This document shows positions 41,796 through 49,037 of a stretch of 49,037 nucleotides of DNA, piece after piece. The stretch comes from Dehalococcoidia bacterium. Its GTDB lineage: Bacteria > Chloroflexota > Dehalococcoidia > UBA3495. The stretch's first letter is position 1, and every line of letters starts with the position of its first letter. The position numbers were made by a program, and so were the translations under genes. Under the pieces are notes generated by a model. The model was not told the DNA's origin. It did no database searches and saw only the letters and a program-made list of their open reading frames with translations. The DNA is taken from contig JASMCQ010000044.1 in assembly GCA_030753265.1 (NCBI GenBank), forward strand, positions 1 through 49,037. The letters run 5' to 3'.

Positions 41796-44102
41796 GTGAA
41801 TTACACCGGCCGGCCCATGAAGCGGTCCGAAGACCCCAGGCTGCTGCGCGGCTTGGGGTCCTTCGTGGACGACATCAAACTGCCCGGCATGCTCCACGCG
41901 TGCGTCGTTCGTAGCCCCTACGCCCACGCCCTGATTTCATCGGTGGACACTTCGGCGGCCGGCAGCATGCCCGGAGTGGTCGCGGTGCTGACCGGAGAAG
42001 ACCTGGGAGGCGCCGTTGGTGACCTGGCCGCCAGGCAGTCACCGTACCTGGAGGGGGTAAACATGCCGGGGCACCCTGCCCTGGCCGGGGACCGAGTCTG
42101 CTACGTGGGCCAGCCGGTGGCCGTGGTGGTGGCCGAAGACCCCTACCTCGCCAAAGACGCCGTGGATGCGGTGCGGGTTTCCTACCAAATGCTCCCGGCC
42201 CTCATGGACCCGGCGGAAGCGGCCGGCGCGGACTCCACTCCCATCCATCAAGACCTGGGCAGCAACGTGGTGATGCGCTTCCAAACCGGCCGCGGCGATG
42301 TGGCGGCTTCCTTCGCCCGGGCCGGCCGCATCGTCCAGGGATGCTACAACGTGCCCCGGTTGTCGGCGGCGCCGATGGAAGGCCGGGGGTTGGTGGCCTG
42401 GTATCAGCCCCAGGAGGGCCTGCTGACCCTTTGGGCCGCTACCCAGGCGCCATACAAGGTCAAGAACCACCTGGAACAGCTACTTTTTCCGCCGCCGGCT
42501 CACGTCCGGGTGGTCGCCCCCGACGTAGGCGGCGGTTTTGGCCAGAAGGCGGAGACCTGGCCGGAAGACCTCGCCGTGAGCCTCCTGGCCATCCGGCTGG
42601 AGCGGCCGATTAAGTGGGTCGAAGAGCGCTGGGAAAACATGCTGGCCTACCAAGCCCGGGGCCACTCGGCAGAGGTGGAAGCCGCGGTCAAGAGCGACGG
42701 GACCATCCTGGCCATGCGGTTTCGGATCATAGCCGACGTGGGCGCCTACCTCCTGGACTCCAGCGCTGGGCCGCCGATGATGGCCGCCCAGCGCTGCGCC
42801 GGTCCCTACTCCATCCGGGACATGGACGTGGAGGTCTTGAGCGTCATTACCAACCGGCCCCCGACGGGTCCCTACCGTGGCGCCGGCGCGCCGGAGGGCG
42901 CCTTCTTCATGGAGCGGACCATCGACCTCATCGCGGGAGAACTCGGCTTGGACCCGGTGGAGGTGCGGCGCCGGAACCTCATTCCGCCGGAGGCCTTCCC
43001 CTACACCACCGCCACCGGCATCACCTACGACTCCGGGGACTTCATCCCTCCGCTGGAGAAGGCCCTCGATATGGCCGGGTATGCCGATTTCCGTCGGGCC
43101 CGGCAGGACCGGGGGCCGGGCGAGCCTCTGCTTGGAATCGGCTTGGCCACGGTGGTGAAGGCGGCGGGGGGCAGGGGCCCAATGATGGAGAGTATCGCCC
43201 GGATCCAGGTGGAGCCATCCGGACAGGTGAAGGTGTACACGGAGGTCTCTCCCCACGGTCAGGGGACCGCGACGACCTTCGCCCAGATCGCCGCCGATGA
43301 ACTCGGGATCGGCATCGATGACATCCATGTGCTCCACGGCGACACCGACATGCTGCCGACTGGGCAGGGTACCTTCGCCAGCCGCGCCCTGGCCGTCGGC
43401 GGCTCGGCAATGTACGTGGGCCTGCAGCAGGTCCGGGGGAAAATGGCCGCTATCGCCGCCCACATCCTGGAGTGCCCCGTGGAAAACATGGTCTTCCAGG
43501 AGGGTAAGGTCTTCAACAAGCTGGACCCGGAACAGGTGATGGCCTTCTCCGCGCTGGCCTCGGCGGCCCAACAGCCCCACCTGCTGCCCCCCGGCGTCGA
43601 GGCCGGGCTGGAATCTCAGGCCGAATTCGGCCTGCCCGGCAATCCCTACGGTTTCGGGGCCCACATCGCGGTGGTTGAGATCGACCGGGACACCGGAGAC
43701 GTGCGGGTCGTGCGCTATGTGGCGGTCCAGGACAGCGGCCCGGTGGTCAACCCGACGCTGATTGAGGGCCAGGTGCATGGCGGCCTGGCCCAGGGATTGG
43801 GACAAGCGCTGACCGAGGTCATGGATTACAGCCCGGACGGCCAACCCCTCAACGCCAGTTTCCTGGACTATGGGATGCCCCTGGCCCAGGACATGCCGGA
43901 ACTTTGGCTGGGGTGGACGGCGACCGCGTCTCCGACCAACCCCCTGGGGGTGAGGGGAGTGGGGGAGTTGCCGACGGTGGCCGCGCCGGCGGCGGTGGTG
44001 AACGCCGTCATGGACGCCCTGTCCGGCGCCGGCGTACGTCATATGGACGCCCCGCTGACCCCGGAGAAGATCTGGCGAGCCCTGCGGGGGAGTTCATGGT
44101 GA
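41796..44102 (+). CDS. Orphan molybdopterin-binding large subunit of the xanthine dehydrogenase family
   Basis: A 768-residue catalytic subunit paralogous to that at 2.7-5.1 kb. Motifs: MKRSEDPRLLRGLGSFVDDI, DVGGGFGQKAETWPED, PTGPYRGAGAPEGAFFMERTID, SPHGQGTATTFAQIA, and the active-site Glu in GVRGVGELPTVAAP. No CO dehydrogenase loop (AYxCSFR) is present; PYRGAGAPEGA is typical of the aldehyde/other hydroxylase branch. The start is GTG with only a distant GGAG. No 2Fe-2S or FAD subunit gene is next to it, so it must share those subunits with another operon, form a different complex, or be a decaying duplicate. The gene is intact. Confidence 0.9.
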   Translation: MNYTGRPMKRSEDPRLLRGLGSFVDDIKLPGMLHACVVRSPYAHALISSVDTSAAGSMPGVVAVLTGEDLGGAVGDLAARQSPYLEGVNMPGHPALAGDRVCYVGQPVAVVVAEDPYLAKDAVDAVRVSYQMLPALMDPAEAAGADSTPIHQDLGSNVVMRFQTGRGDVAASFARAGRIVQGCYNVPRLSAAPMEGRGLVAWYQPQEGLLTLWAATQAPYKVKNHLEQLLFPPPAHVRVVAPDVGGGFGQKAETWPEDLAVSLLAIRLERPIKWVEERWENMLAYQARGHSAEVEAAVKSDGTILAMRFRIIADVGAYLLDSSAGPPMMAAQRCAGPYSIRDMDVEVLSVITNRPPTGPYRGAGAPEGAFFMERTIDLIAGELGLDPVEVRRRNLIPPEAFPYTTATGITYDSGDFIPPLEKALDMAGYADFRRARQDRGPGEPLLGIGLATVVKAAGGRGPMMESIARIQVEPSGQVKVYTEVSPHGQGTATTFAQIAADELGIGIDDIHVLHGDTDMLPTGQGTFASRALAVGGSAMYVGLQQVRGKMAAIAAHILECPVENMVFQEGKVFNKLDPEQVMAFSALASAAQQPHLLPPGVEAGLESQAEFGLPGNPYGFGAHIAVVEIDRDTGDVRVVRYVAVQDSGPVVNPTLIEGQVHGGLAQGLGQALTEVMDYSPDGQPLNASFLDYGMPLAQDMPELWLGWTATASPTNPLGVRGVGELPTVAAPAAVVNAVMDALSGAGVRHMDAPLTPEKIWRALRGSSW

Positions 44103-44623
44103 GGGGGCTCAGGTTTCGCCCGGCGCCCCGTTTTACCGGCCGGAGACTCGGAAGTACCGGTAGCAGAGGTGTGGCTAAGACGGGCACGTTTGGCTAGTGC
44201 GCCGTATTGTAGGTAGCTTTGAATCGGCGAAAGTGTGCGACATGCTGCTCCCGGCGCCAAATATCGAAATTTGCCGTTATGAATATCCGTTCACCCTGGG
44301 TTGAGCAAGCGCCACCTACATCAATTCTATCATCGGGCATTCACGTACTGTCGGTCGAAACATGGCTTTCCTCAATGAAATGACGACGGCGGACGAGTAT
44401 CAGGCGAACCGATCGGACGGGGAGATGGAGCAGGGTGGACCCCGGCCATGAACACCGGCTTGCGCTGCCGGTAGCCGTCAGCTGGGCTGGATGCAGGCGG
44501 TCACCCGCTCCTCTCTGGCTTCACTGAAGCCGTAAGCCGGGACTTCACGCCACTACCGCTCTCTCGGGCAAATTCTCCCGCCGTCGCAGTCCCATTATCG
44601 CTGACGGTTTATTATGGAAACCG
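44103..44623. other. Intergenic region between the orphan large subunit and glutamine synthetase
   Basis: No supported gene. It includes the 20-bp word shared with the IS end (44589-44608) and a weak hairpin CGGTTT/AAACCG (44605-44623) right after the glnII stop. Confidence 0.4.
44589..44608. repeat. Solo copy of the IS terminal word
   Basis: The exact reverse complement of ACCGTCAGCGATAATGGGAC is present here; the direct form is at 48761-48780, the outer end of the insertion sequence at the right edge. Possibly a leftover IS end. Confidence 0.65.
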
Positions 44624-45628
44624 CTACCTTCCGGTAGCTGCTCCGCACACGGTGTCCAGAATCAGCCTAGTTACCGTGTAGGGGTCGCAGTTGGCATTGG
44701 GACGCCGGTCTTCGATGTAGCCCTTCCGGTCCCGGGCCACCTGCCAGGGAATCCTGACCGACGCGCCGCGATCCGAAACGCCCCACCTGAACTCTTTGTA
44801 GGAGCAGGTCTCGTGTTGTCCGGTCAGCCGTTCTTCGATCCGGTCACCGTAGTTGGCGATGTGGAGTTCGGCCTGAGTTCCTAGAGCCTCGGCGGCGGCG
44901 ACGCAAGCGTCGTAGTCGTTCCTCATCTGGAACGTCGAGAAATTGGTGTGGGCGCCGGCCCCGTTCCAATCACCCCTCACCGGTTTCGGGTCGAGAGTAG
45001 CGCTGACATTGAATCGCTCCCCAATGCGGTAGAGCAACCACCGGGCCACCCAGAGGTGGTCGGCCACGGCTGGGGTGCCCACCGGGCCGATCTGGAATTC
45101 CCACTGACCGGGCATGACCTCCCCGTTTATTCCGGAGATGGCCAGTCCAGCTGTCATGCAAGCTTCTAGATGCGCCTCAACGATGGGACGTCCGAACACC
45201 TCATCGCAGCCGACGCCGCAGTAGTAACCGCCCTGGGGAGCGGGAAACCCGTTGTCCGGCCATCCCAGTGGCCTGGTGCCTTGAAAGTAGGTGTATTCCT
45301 GCTCGATCCCAAACCACATGTCCAGGTCGGCGTACTTCTTGGACGATGCGGCGCAGCCCGCCCTCGTGTTGGAAGGATGGGGGGTCATGTCGGTGAGGAG
45401 GACCTCGCACATCACCAGTTTGTTATCTCCCCCGCGCACCGGGTCGGGGCAGATAAAAACCGGATTCAAGACACAGTCGGAATTCGCGCCGGGCGCCTGG
45501 TTGGTGCTCGACCCATCGAAAGCCCAGATTGGCATCTCCTCGCTATCGGAAATCACTTTGGCCTTGGAGCGCAGTTTCGCGGTGGGTTGTTGTCCGTCAA
45601 CCCAGATGTACTCAGCTAGGTAACTCAT
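44624..45628 (-). CDS. glnII: Glutamine synthetase, type II (eukaryotic-like)
   Basis: A 334-residue GSII that makes glutamine from glutamate and ammonium with ATP; cytosolic. Motifs: the beta-grasp domain (LAEYIWVDGQQPTAKLRSK), MPIWAFDGSSTNQAPG, WFGIEQEYTYF, GINGEVMPGQWEFQIGP, the ammonium/glutamate motif GAGAHTNFST and the C-terminal RRPNANCDPYTV. Length and motif order match GSII, not the longer bacterial GSI. The ATG has GGTGGAG two to three bases upstream. It faces the same way as the P-II and ammonium transporter genes upstream, suggesting one nitrogen-assimilation neighbourhood, but a 500-bp gap separates them. No GTTAC-type box is visible before it. Confidence 0.96.
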   Translation of the reverse strand: MSYLAEYIWVDGQQPTAKLRSKAKVISDSEEMPIWAFDGSSTNQAPGANSDCVLNPVFICPDPVRGGDNKLVMCEVLLTDMTPHPSNTRAGCAASSKKYADLDMWFGIEQEYTYFQGTRPLGWPDNGFPAPQGGYYCGVGCDEVFGRPIVEAHLEACMTAGLAISGINGEVMPGQWEFQIGPVGTPAVADHLWVARWLLYRIGERFNVSATLDPKPVRGDWNGAGAHTNFSTFQMRNDYDACVAAAEALGTQAELHIANYGDRIEERLTGQHETCSYKEFRWGVSDRGASVRIPWQVARDRKGYIEDRRPNANCDPYTVTRLILDTVCGAATGR

Positions 45629-46122
45629 TACTCCACCGTCCTATATTTGTTCACTACGCCAAGATTCACATTTTGGAATGCGCGAGGTAGACCCAGTCAG
45701 ATGGACAGGGTTGGAGCGATATCAAAAGCGTCCCGTTCTTGCCAGTTGCCAACACTGCGACAGCGGCATGATTCTCGTTTGGCAGGGAACCAGCAGGAGA
45801 CAAGCGATCCGCCCTGGATGTAGTGGGCGTCACGACCATCATCCAGGCAGACGGGACACGGGAGTTGGAACTCCAGGTTCCGCGTCAATGCCCGGCTCTC
45901 TCGTTCAATTTACATGGAGTGAACAGCCGGCCAGAGCGATCTCCGTGAACACCGCTCGGCTCCGTTGCTGGCGCCCCGTTGGGCCGTGGACGGGCCCGCG
46001 TCAGTTCCTTTCCGATTCTGCTAGTTCCTCACTTCAAGAATTGCCGCCAACTGCGTTCCCTATTGCTGATTGCCAGCATAGCTGACACTCCACGGGTATT
46101 CGAGGAAACGCACGGAGGCATG
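45629..46122. other. Spacer between glutamine synthetase and the P-II gene
   Basis: Apart from a doubtful 63-codon frame at 45697-45888, listed separately, and a terminator at its right end, nothing recognisable. Confidence 0.35.
45697..45888 (-). CDS. Possible small Cys-rich protein
   Basis: A 63-residue frame on the strand of the nitrogen genes. It starts with TTG and reads LEFQLPCPVCLDDGRDAHYI, with further Cys in LVSCWF and ESCRCRS. A Cys4-type metal site is conceivable. There is no convincing ribosome site. Length and lack of relatives leave it doubtful; it may be chance. Confidence 0.28.
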   Translation of the reverse strand: MTRNLEFQLPCPVCLDDGRDAHYIQGGSLVSCWFPAKRESCRCRSVGNWQERDAFDIAPTLSI

Positions 46123-46140
46123 AAAACCGCTACATAGCGG
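46123..46140 (-). terminator. Short terminator overlapping the end of glnK
   Basis: Minus-strand CCGCT, loop ATGT, AGCGG then TTTTC. The stop codon TAG of glnK lies in the hairpin. Confidence 0.6.
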
Positions 46141-46483
46141 CTTCCCCACGCTCGTCCGTCCGCACCCTCACCGCATCATCTATCCGCGAGATGAAGATCT
46201 TCCCGTCGCCGATGGCGCCTTCGCCGGGACTGCGGGCGGCGTCACGGATGACCGAGATGACCTTTTCCTTCATATCGTCACTGACAACCGTCCGGATCAC
46301 GGTCTTGGGCGATGAACTCCGGGTCGTCATCTGGCCGCCCCGGCCTATAAAGACCTCGACTCCGCCCTGACGCCCCTGACCGGTGACGTTGTAATAGTAG
46401 AACCCATGGCACCCGGCCTCTTGAAGGGCGGTAGTCACCATGTTGATACGCTCAGGCCTGAAGATCGCTTCGATACTTATCAT
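46130..46483 (-). CDS. glnK: P-II family nitrogen regulatory protein
   Basis: A 117-residue P-II protein (trimeric signal transducer of nitrogen status). The N terminus ISIEAIFRPERINMV and the C-terminal signature EGAIGDGKIFISRIDDAVRVRT are typical. The T-loop (residues about 37-55, GRQGGVEVFIGRGGQMTTR) is unusual: the Tyr modified by uridylylation is absent and the residues before the following strand differ from the usual LPKVKLE. It lies 67 bases downstream of amtB, so it is the second gene of the unit, the reverse of the usual glnK-amtB order. P-II here probably blocks the ammonium channel, but its altered T-loop leaves this open. ATG with AAGGA nine bases upstream. Confidence 0.93.
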   Translation of the reverse strand: MISIEAIFRPERINMVTTALQEAGCHGFYYYNVTGQGRQGGVEVFIGRGGQMTTRSSSPKTVIRTVVSDDMKEKVISVIRDAARSPGEGAIGDGKIFISRIDDAVRVRTDERGEAAM

Positions 46484-46550
46484 AATCAGTATCCTTCGTC
46501 CATATTCTGCCCGTTCTGGCGGGCGGGCATTACCGGATGAATGCCCGCCG

Positions 46551-47762
46551 TTAATCAGCCCCGTCGTGCACGGCCGCCCGCTCGCCGTGCGCGGCGATAT
46601 CCATGCCTTGGTCCTCAGCTAGCTGGGTAGCCCGCAGGCCCAGGCCAGGAACCCAATCGAGCACCTTCAGTATAATCAGCGTCACGATGCCCGACCAGAG
46701 TAGCGTCGCGAGAACGCCGATTGCCTGCACGCCCATCTGGCTCCCATTGCCTTCAATGAGCCCGGCGGTGCCCCCAATTGCGGCGACAGCGAAAATCCCG
46801 GTCGCCAAGGCACCCCAGATTCCACCTATGCCATGGACGGCGAACACATCCAGAGAGTCGTCCAGGCCGGTCTTGGGCCGCAGCAGCACCGCGCCGTAGC
46901 ATAATACCCCAGCGCCGAAACCGATGGCAAGCCCGCCCATGACCCCAACGAACCCGGCAGCCGGCGTTATGGCGACGAGACCGCCCACGGCAGCCGTCGT
47001 GACCCCGACCGCGCTCATCCTCCGGTGCTGTATTTGGGACAGCACACCCCAGGTGAGAATGGAGGCCGCCGCCGCGGTGTTCGTTACAAGGAAAGCATTC
47101 ACAGCTAGCCCGTTCGCGGCCAAACCGGACCCCGCGTTGAACCCGAACCAGCCGAACCAGAGGAGGGCGGCGCCCAGCATCACATAAGGGACGTTGCTCG
47201 GCTCAGCACCGGGATTGCGGCGTTTGCCCACCAACATGGCGGCAGCAACCGCGGCGATGGCGGCGTTGATGTGCACGACCGTGCCGCCGGCGAAGTCCAG
47301 GGCGCCCATATCGAACAGCCAACCGTTGCTTGCCCAGACCCAGTGGGCGATGGGCGCATAAACCAGGGTCAGCCAGAGCACCAGGAACACCAGATAGGTG
47401 GTGAACTTGAATCGTTCCACTATGGCGCCCGTTATGAGCGCGGGGGTGATGATCGCGAACATCATCTGGAAGATGACGAACAGCAGAGTCGGGATGCTGC
47501 CGCTCATCGAGTCCAGCTGTATGTCTTTGAGTCCGATGTGGGAGAGGTCTCCGATGAAACGGCCTCCCTCACCGAAGGCAAGACTGTACCCCCACAGCAC
47601 CCACACCACACTCGCGACTGCCATGGCCATGAACGAGAACATCATCGTGTTGACAATGTTCTTGCTTCTCACCAGGCCCCCGTAGAAGAAAGCCAGCCCA
47701 GGCGTCATCAGCAGCACGAGGGCGGACGCCATGAGCATCCAAGCTGTATCTCCTGTATCCAT
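46551..47762 (-). CDS. amtB: Ammonium transporter
   Basis: A 403-residue Amt/Mep/Rh channel with about 11 hydrophobic helices. Diagnostic features: PGLAFFYGGLVRSKN, the twin-His pore H164 (GGTVVHINAAIAA) and H310 (DVFAVHGIGGIWG), and FKFTTYLVFLVLWLTLVY. It conducts ammonium across the inner membrane. ATG with AGGAG nine bases upstream. It precedes glnK on the same strand. A four-half-site GTTAC-type box lies 77-114 bases upstream, so it is probably strongly regulated by an OmpR/GlnR-type factor. Confidence 0.96.
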   Translation of the reverse strand: MDTGDTAWMLMASALVLLMTPGLAFFYGGLVRSKNIVNTMMFSFMAMAVASVVWVLWGYSLAFGEGGRFIGDLSHIGLKDIQLDSMSGSIPTLLFVIFQMMFAIITPALITGAIVERFKFTTYLVFLVLWLTLVYAPIAHWVWASNGWLFDMGALDFAGGTVVHINAAIAAVAAAMLVGKRRNPGAEPSNVPYVMLGAALLWFGWFGFNAGSGLAANGLAVNAFLVTNTAAAASILTWGVLSQIQHRRMSAVGVTTAAVGGLVAITPAAGFVGVMGGLAIGFGAGVLCYGAVLLRPKTGLDDSLDVFAVHGIGGIWGALATGIFAVAAIGGTAGLIEGNGSQMGVQAIGVLATLLWSGIVTLIILKVLDWVPGLGLRATQLAEDQGMDIAAHGERAAVHDGAD

Positions 47763-47838
47763 GCGGTACGCTCCTAACGAGAATGAATATGTCCGGGGTT
47801 TCCCGATCTAACTTTCTACTCCAAGATGCCAGGGCAGT

Positions 47839-47876
47839 GTTACAAGCTGTTTTCAAACTTGTTAAATACTTGTTAC
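47839..47876 (-). promoter_or_regulatory. Four half-sites with 11-bp period upstream of amtB
   Basis: On the plus strand GTTAC 47839, TTTTC 47850, GTTAA 47861 and GTTAC 47872, each separated by exactly six bases. In the gene sense this reads GTAAC-n6-TTAAC-n6-GAAAA-n6-GTAAC, which resembles actinobacterial GlnR boxes as well as PhoB/OmpR-type sites. It is 77 bases upstream of amtB. Confidence 0.75.
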
Positions 47877-48760
47877 GTTTTTCGTGAAGTAGGGTGTCAG
47901 AAATAACCGGACCATGGCACAAAAGAGTCGGGGTGCGAGGCCGGAGCAACCGAATCAGGCGCTCCCGGACTCAGAACATCCGGACGCGCCTGATCTGTGT
48001 TCCTGGTGGAGACGGGGGAAGGCTCGGATGTTCGCTATTTGCAGACACGATTAGTTCTCCTCTTGTCTGGAGGGCGCTGAAAGGTTTGCCTGTTAGTCAG
48101 GTATCTTGGAGGCCACTAATCGCCACTCGCCAGATGGAGAGACAGGTTTGGGAGTGGATCTCTGCTGTGAACACGGACCGGATCTAATCCCGCTATAGCT
48201 GCACAGTTGGATGGCCAGCGAGTATGGCGCGCCAGTGGCGTCCGCATTTCTTGAATGACTGGGCGGACTTTTCGGAGTGGGTTGACGCTCCGCGGATTTG
48301 GAAATAGAATCGGGGCTCGCTGGTTTCTTAAGGACCTGGAACATTCAAGGACCCGGTGGACGGCGGATCAGCCGATTTTGGGCTGACAGGCGATCAGCTC
48401 GCCGGAAACTGCGAGTCTTACCCCCGATGTTCGACAGAGGGGGTTATCGATATGGAGTGGCGTCGATGCCCATCGCATGCCAATTTCCTTATGCTGGCGC
48501 TCGACCGGTTCTCGATTTCGAGACGCACTGCCTCCCAACGGGAGAACGCAAGTTCACCGGGAAAACCTTCCGATTGCCCAAAGGAAGCAACAGCATGCCT
48601 GTTTCTGTGGCGCTCGAAGCACCCCTACAGTCATCCCCTGAGTCCTAAGGGATTATGCACGATAAACTCGCCGACCCACCGCGCCCAATATGGAGCATAG
48701 TCGGTAGCCGGTCCTATCGTTACCTGGGTTCCGCTGGCGCGATGGTAAACATAGGTGTAG
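47877..48760. other. Region upstream of amtB, no supported gene
   Basis: Includes a hairpin with arms ATCAGGCGC (47954-47962) and GCGCCTGAT (47986-47994) plus inner CCGGA/TCCGG arms. A minus-strand frame at 48631-48843 reads TVYTYVYHRASGTQVTIGP then TDYAPYWARW, reminiscent of phage minor tail proteins, but too short and truncated to call. Confidence 0.4.
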
Positions 48761-48822
48761 ACCGTCAGCGATAATGGGACACATTGGGTGTAAGAAAACC
48801 CGAGAAAGTGGAAGTGGCGTGA

Positions 48823-48860
48823 GCTCCTGGAATGAAGGTACATTACTTCCAGAAAGGAGC
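48823..48860 (+). promoter_or_regulatory. Hairpin sequestering the transposase ribosome site
   Basis: GCTCC-TGGAA (48823-48832) pairs with TTCCA (48847-48851) and GGAGC (48856-48860), with GAAA bulged. The second arm contains the AGGAG ribosome site of the transposase. In addition TGGGACACATT (48775-48785) is an exact inverse of AATGTGTCCCA (48862-48872), which holds the GTG start. Confidence 0.55.
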
Positions 48861-48864
48861 AAAT

Positions 48865-49037
48865 GTGTCCCAGTCAGAAAACATTAAGGCCAATGTAGCA
48901 GAAGCTCGGACCGAGGAGACCCGCTCCTTCGTTCGCACGGTGAAGGGTGCCACTCGGCGCAAGTACCCTCCTGAAGAGAAGATCCGTATCGTGCTGGAAG
49001 GCTTCCGCCGGGAAGTGACAGTGAATGACCTCTGTCG
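48865..49037 (+). CDS. Transposase OrfA (helix-turn-helix), partial
   Basis: Reading frame from GTG 48865 (AGGAG five bases upstream) to the window edge, 57 codons without a stop. It reads SQSENIKANVAEARTEE, then TRRKYPPEEKIRIVLEGFR and VTVNDLC, the start of the helix-turn-helix domain of IS3-family OrfA transposases, in which RRKY(S/P)PEEKIRIVLEGL is typical. The protein is cut by the window end. Confidence 0.8.
   Translation, partial: MSQSENIKANVAEARTEETRSFVRTVKGATRRKYPPEEKIRIVLEGFRREVTVNDLC

Larger units (their letters stand above)
48761..49037 (+). mobile_element. Left end of an IS3-family-like insertion sequence
   Basis: Contains an outer word ACCGTCAGCGATAATGGGAC (48761-48780) repeated inversely at 44589-44608, a short untranslated leader with hairpins and the beginning of an OrfA-type transposase reading out of the window. 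The exact left boundary cannot be set from one end. Confidence 0.65.

Noticed and set aside
42480..44042. A 520-codon minus-strand frame
   Set aside because: Antisense to the orphan large subunit; His/Gly/Asp-rich shadow composition.
47954..47994. Hairpin upstream of amtB as a riboswitch or terminator
   Set aside because: No T tract or conserved RNA motif; more than 190 bases from amtB.

Overview
The window is GC-rich bacterial chromosome with long catabolic genes and most genes on the minus strand. Several traits fit a Chloroflexota relative of the SAR202/Dehalococcoidia type: molybdenum-hydroxylase paralogues, an enolase-superfamily enzyme, MaoC-like, enoyl-CoA hydratase and SDR enzymes, a PAC2-family protein, Pro/Thr-linker lipoproteins, a DUF5666-type secreted giant and many short intergenic palindromes. 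This assignment is inference; no rRNA or marker gene is present.

Layout. 0.1-5.1 kb: a minus-strand molybdenum hydroxylase operon (large, 2Fe-2S and FAD subunits) followed by a 4Fe-4S protein. 5.4-7.1 kb: a visibly lower-GC divergent pair, a two-TM protein and a protein with a HEPN-like motif. 7.4-9.8 kb: a NIPSNAP-like protein, a zinc-ribbon protein with promoter and terminator, and an SDR. 10.2-10.5 kb: a P-II gene broken by a single-base frameshift. 10.9-12.3 kb: a MITE abutting a cytidylyltransferase and a LicD-type transferase. 13.8-22.7 kb: catabolic genes (MaoC-like dehydratase, Gfo/Idh/MocA oxidoreductase, Nudix, EamA transporter, mandelate-racemase-type enolase, enoyl-CoA hydratase, divergent transketolase), then an SLC13 transporter remnant. 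24.5 kb: tRNA-Asp. 24.8-31.7 kb: response regulator, histidine kinase, lipoprotein and a 1.3-kilo-residue propeller/DUF5666 protein, apparently one unit. 32-35.4 kb: PAC2 protein and a HEXXH lipoprotein. 35.8 kb: tRNA-Ser(CGA). 36.4-41.3 kb: YtxH-like protein, Fur/PerR regulator, VOC protein, queA, folD, esterase. 41.8-44.1 kb: an orphan molybdenum hydroxylase large subunit. 44.6-47.8 kb: nitrogen assimilation (type II glutamine synthetase, P-II, ammonium transporter). 48.8 kb to the edge: the left end of an insertion sequence.

The most interesting signal is regulatory. Direct repeats of a GTTAC-like pentamer with exact 11-bp periodicity lie just upstream of four minus-strand genes: amtB-glnK, the YtxH-like gene, the lipoprotein and the propeller protein. 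All have the same orientation relative to the gene, and by eye I found no such pair elsewhere. Two sites sit inside the cluster that encodes an OmpR/PhoB-type response regulator and kinase, the protein class that binds 11-bp direct repeats. This suggests a small regulon linking ammonium uptake with cell-envelope proteins. Other notable points are the frameshifted P-II gene, a palindromic repeat carried in frame inside queA, a TA-flanked MITE whose terminal repeat supplies a stop codon, and a 20-bp inverted word flanking the nitrogen locus that matches the end of the IS.
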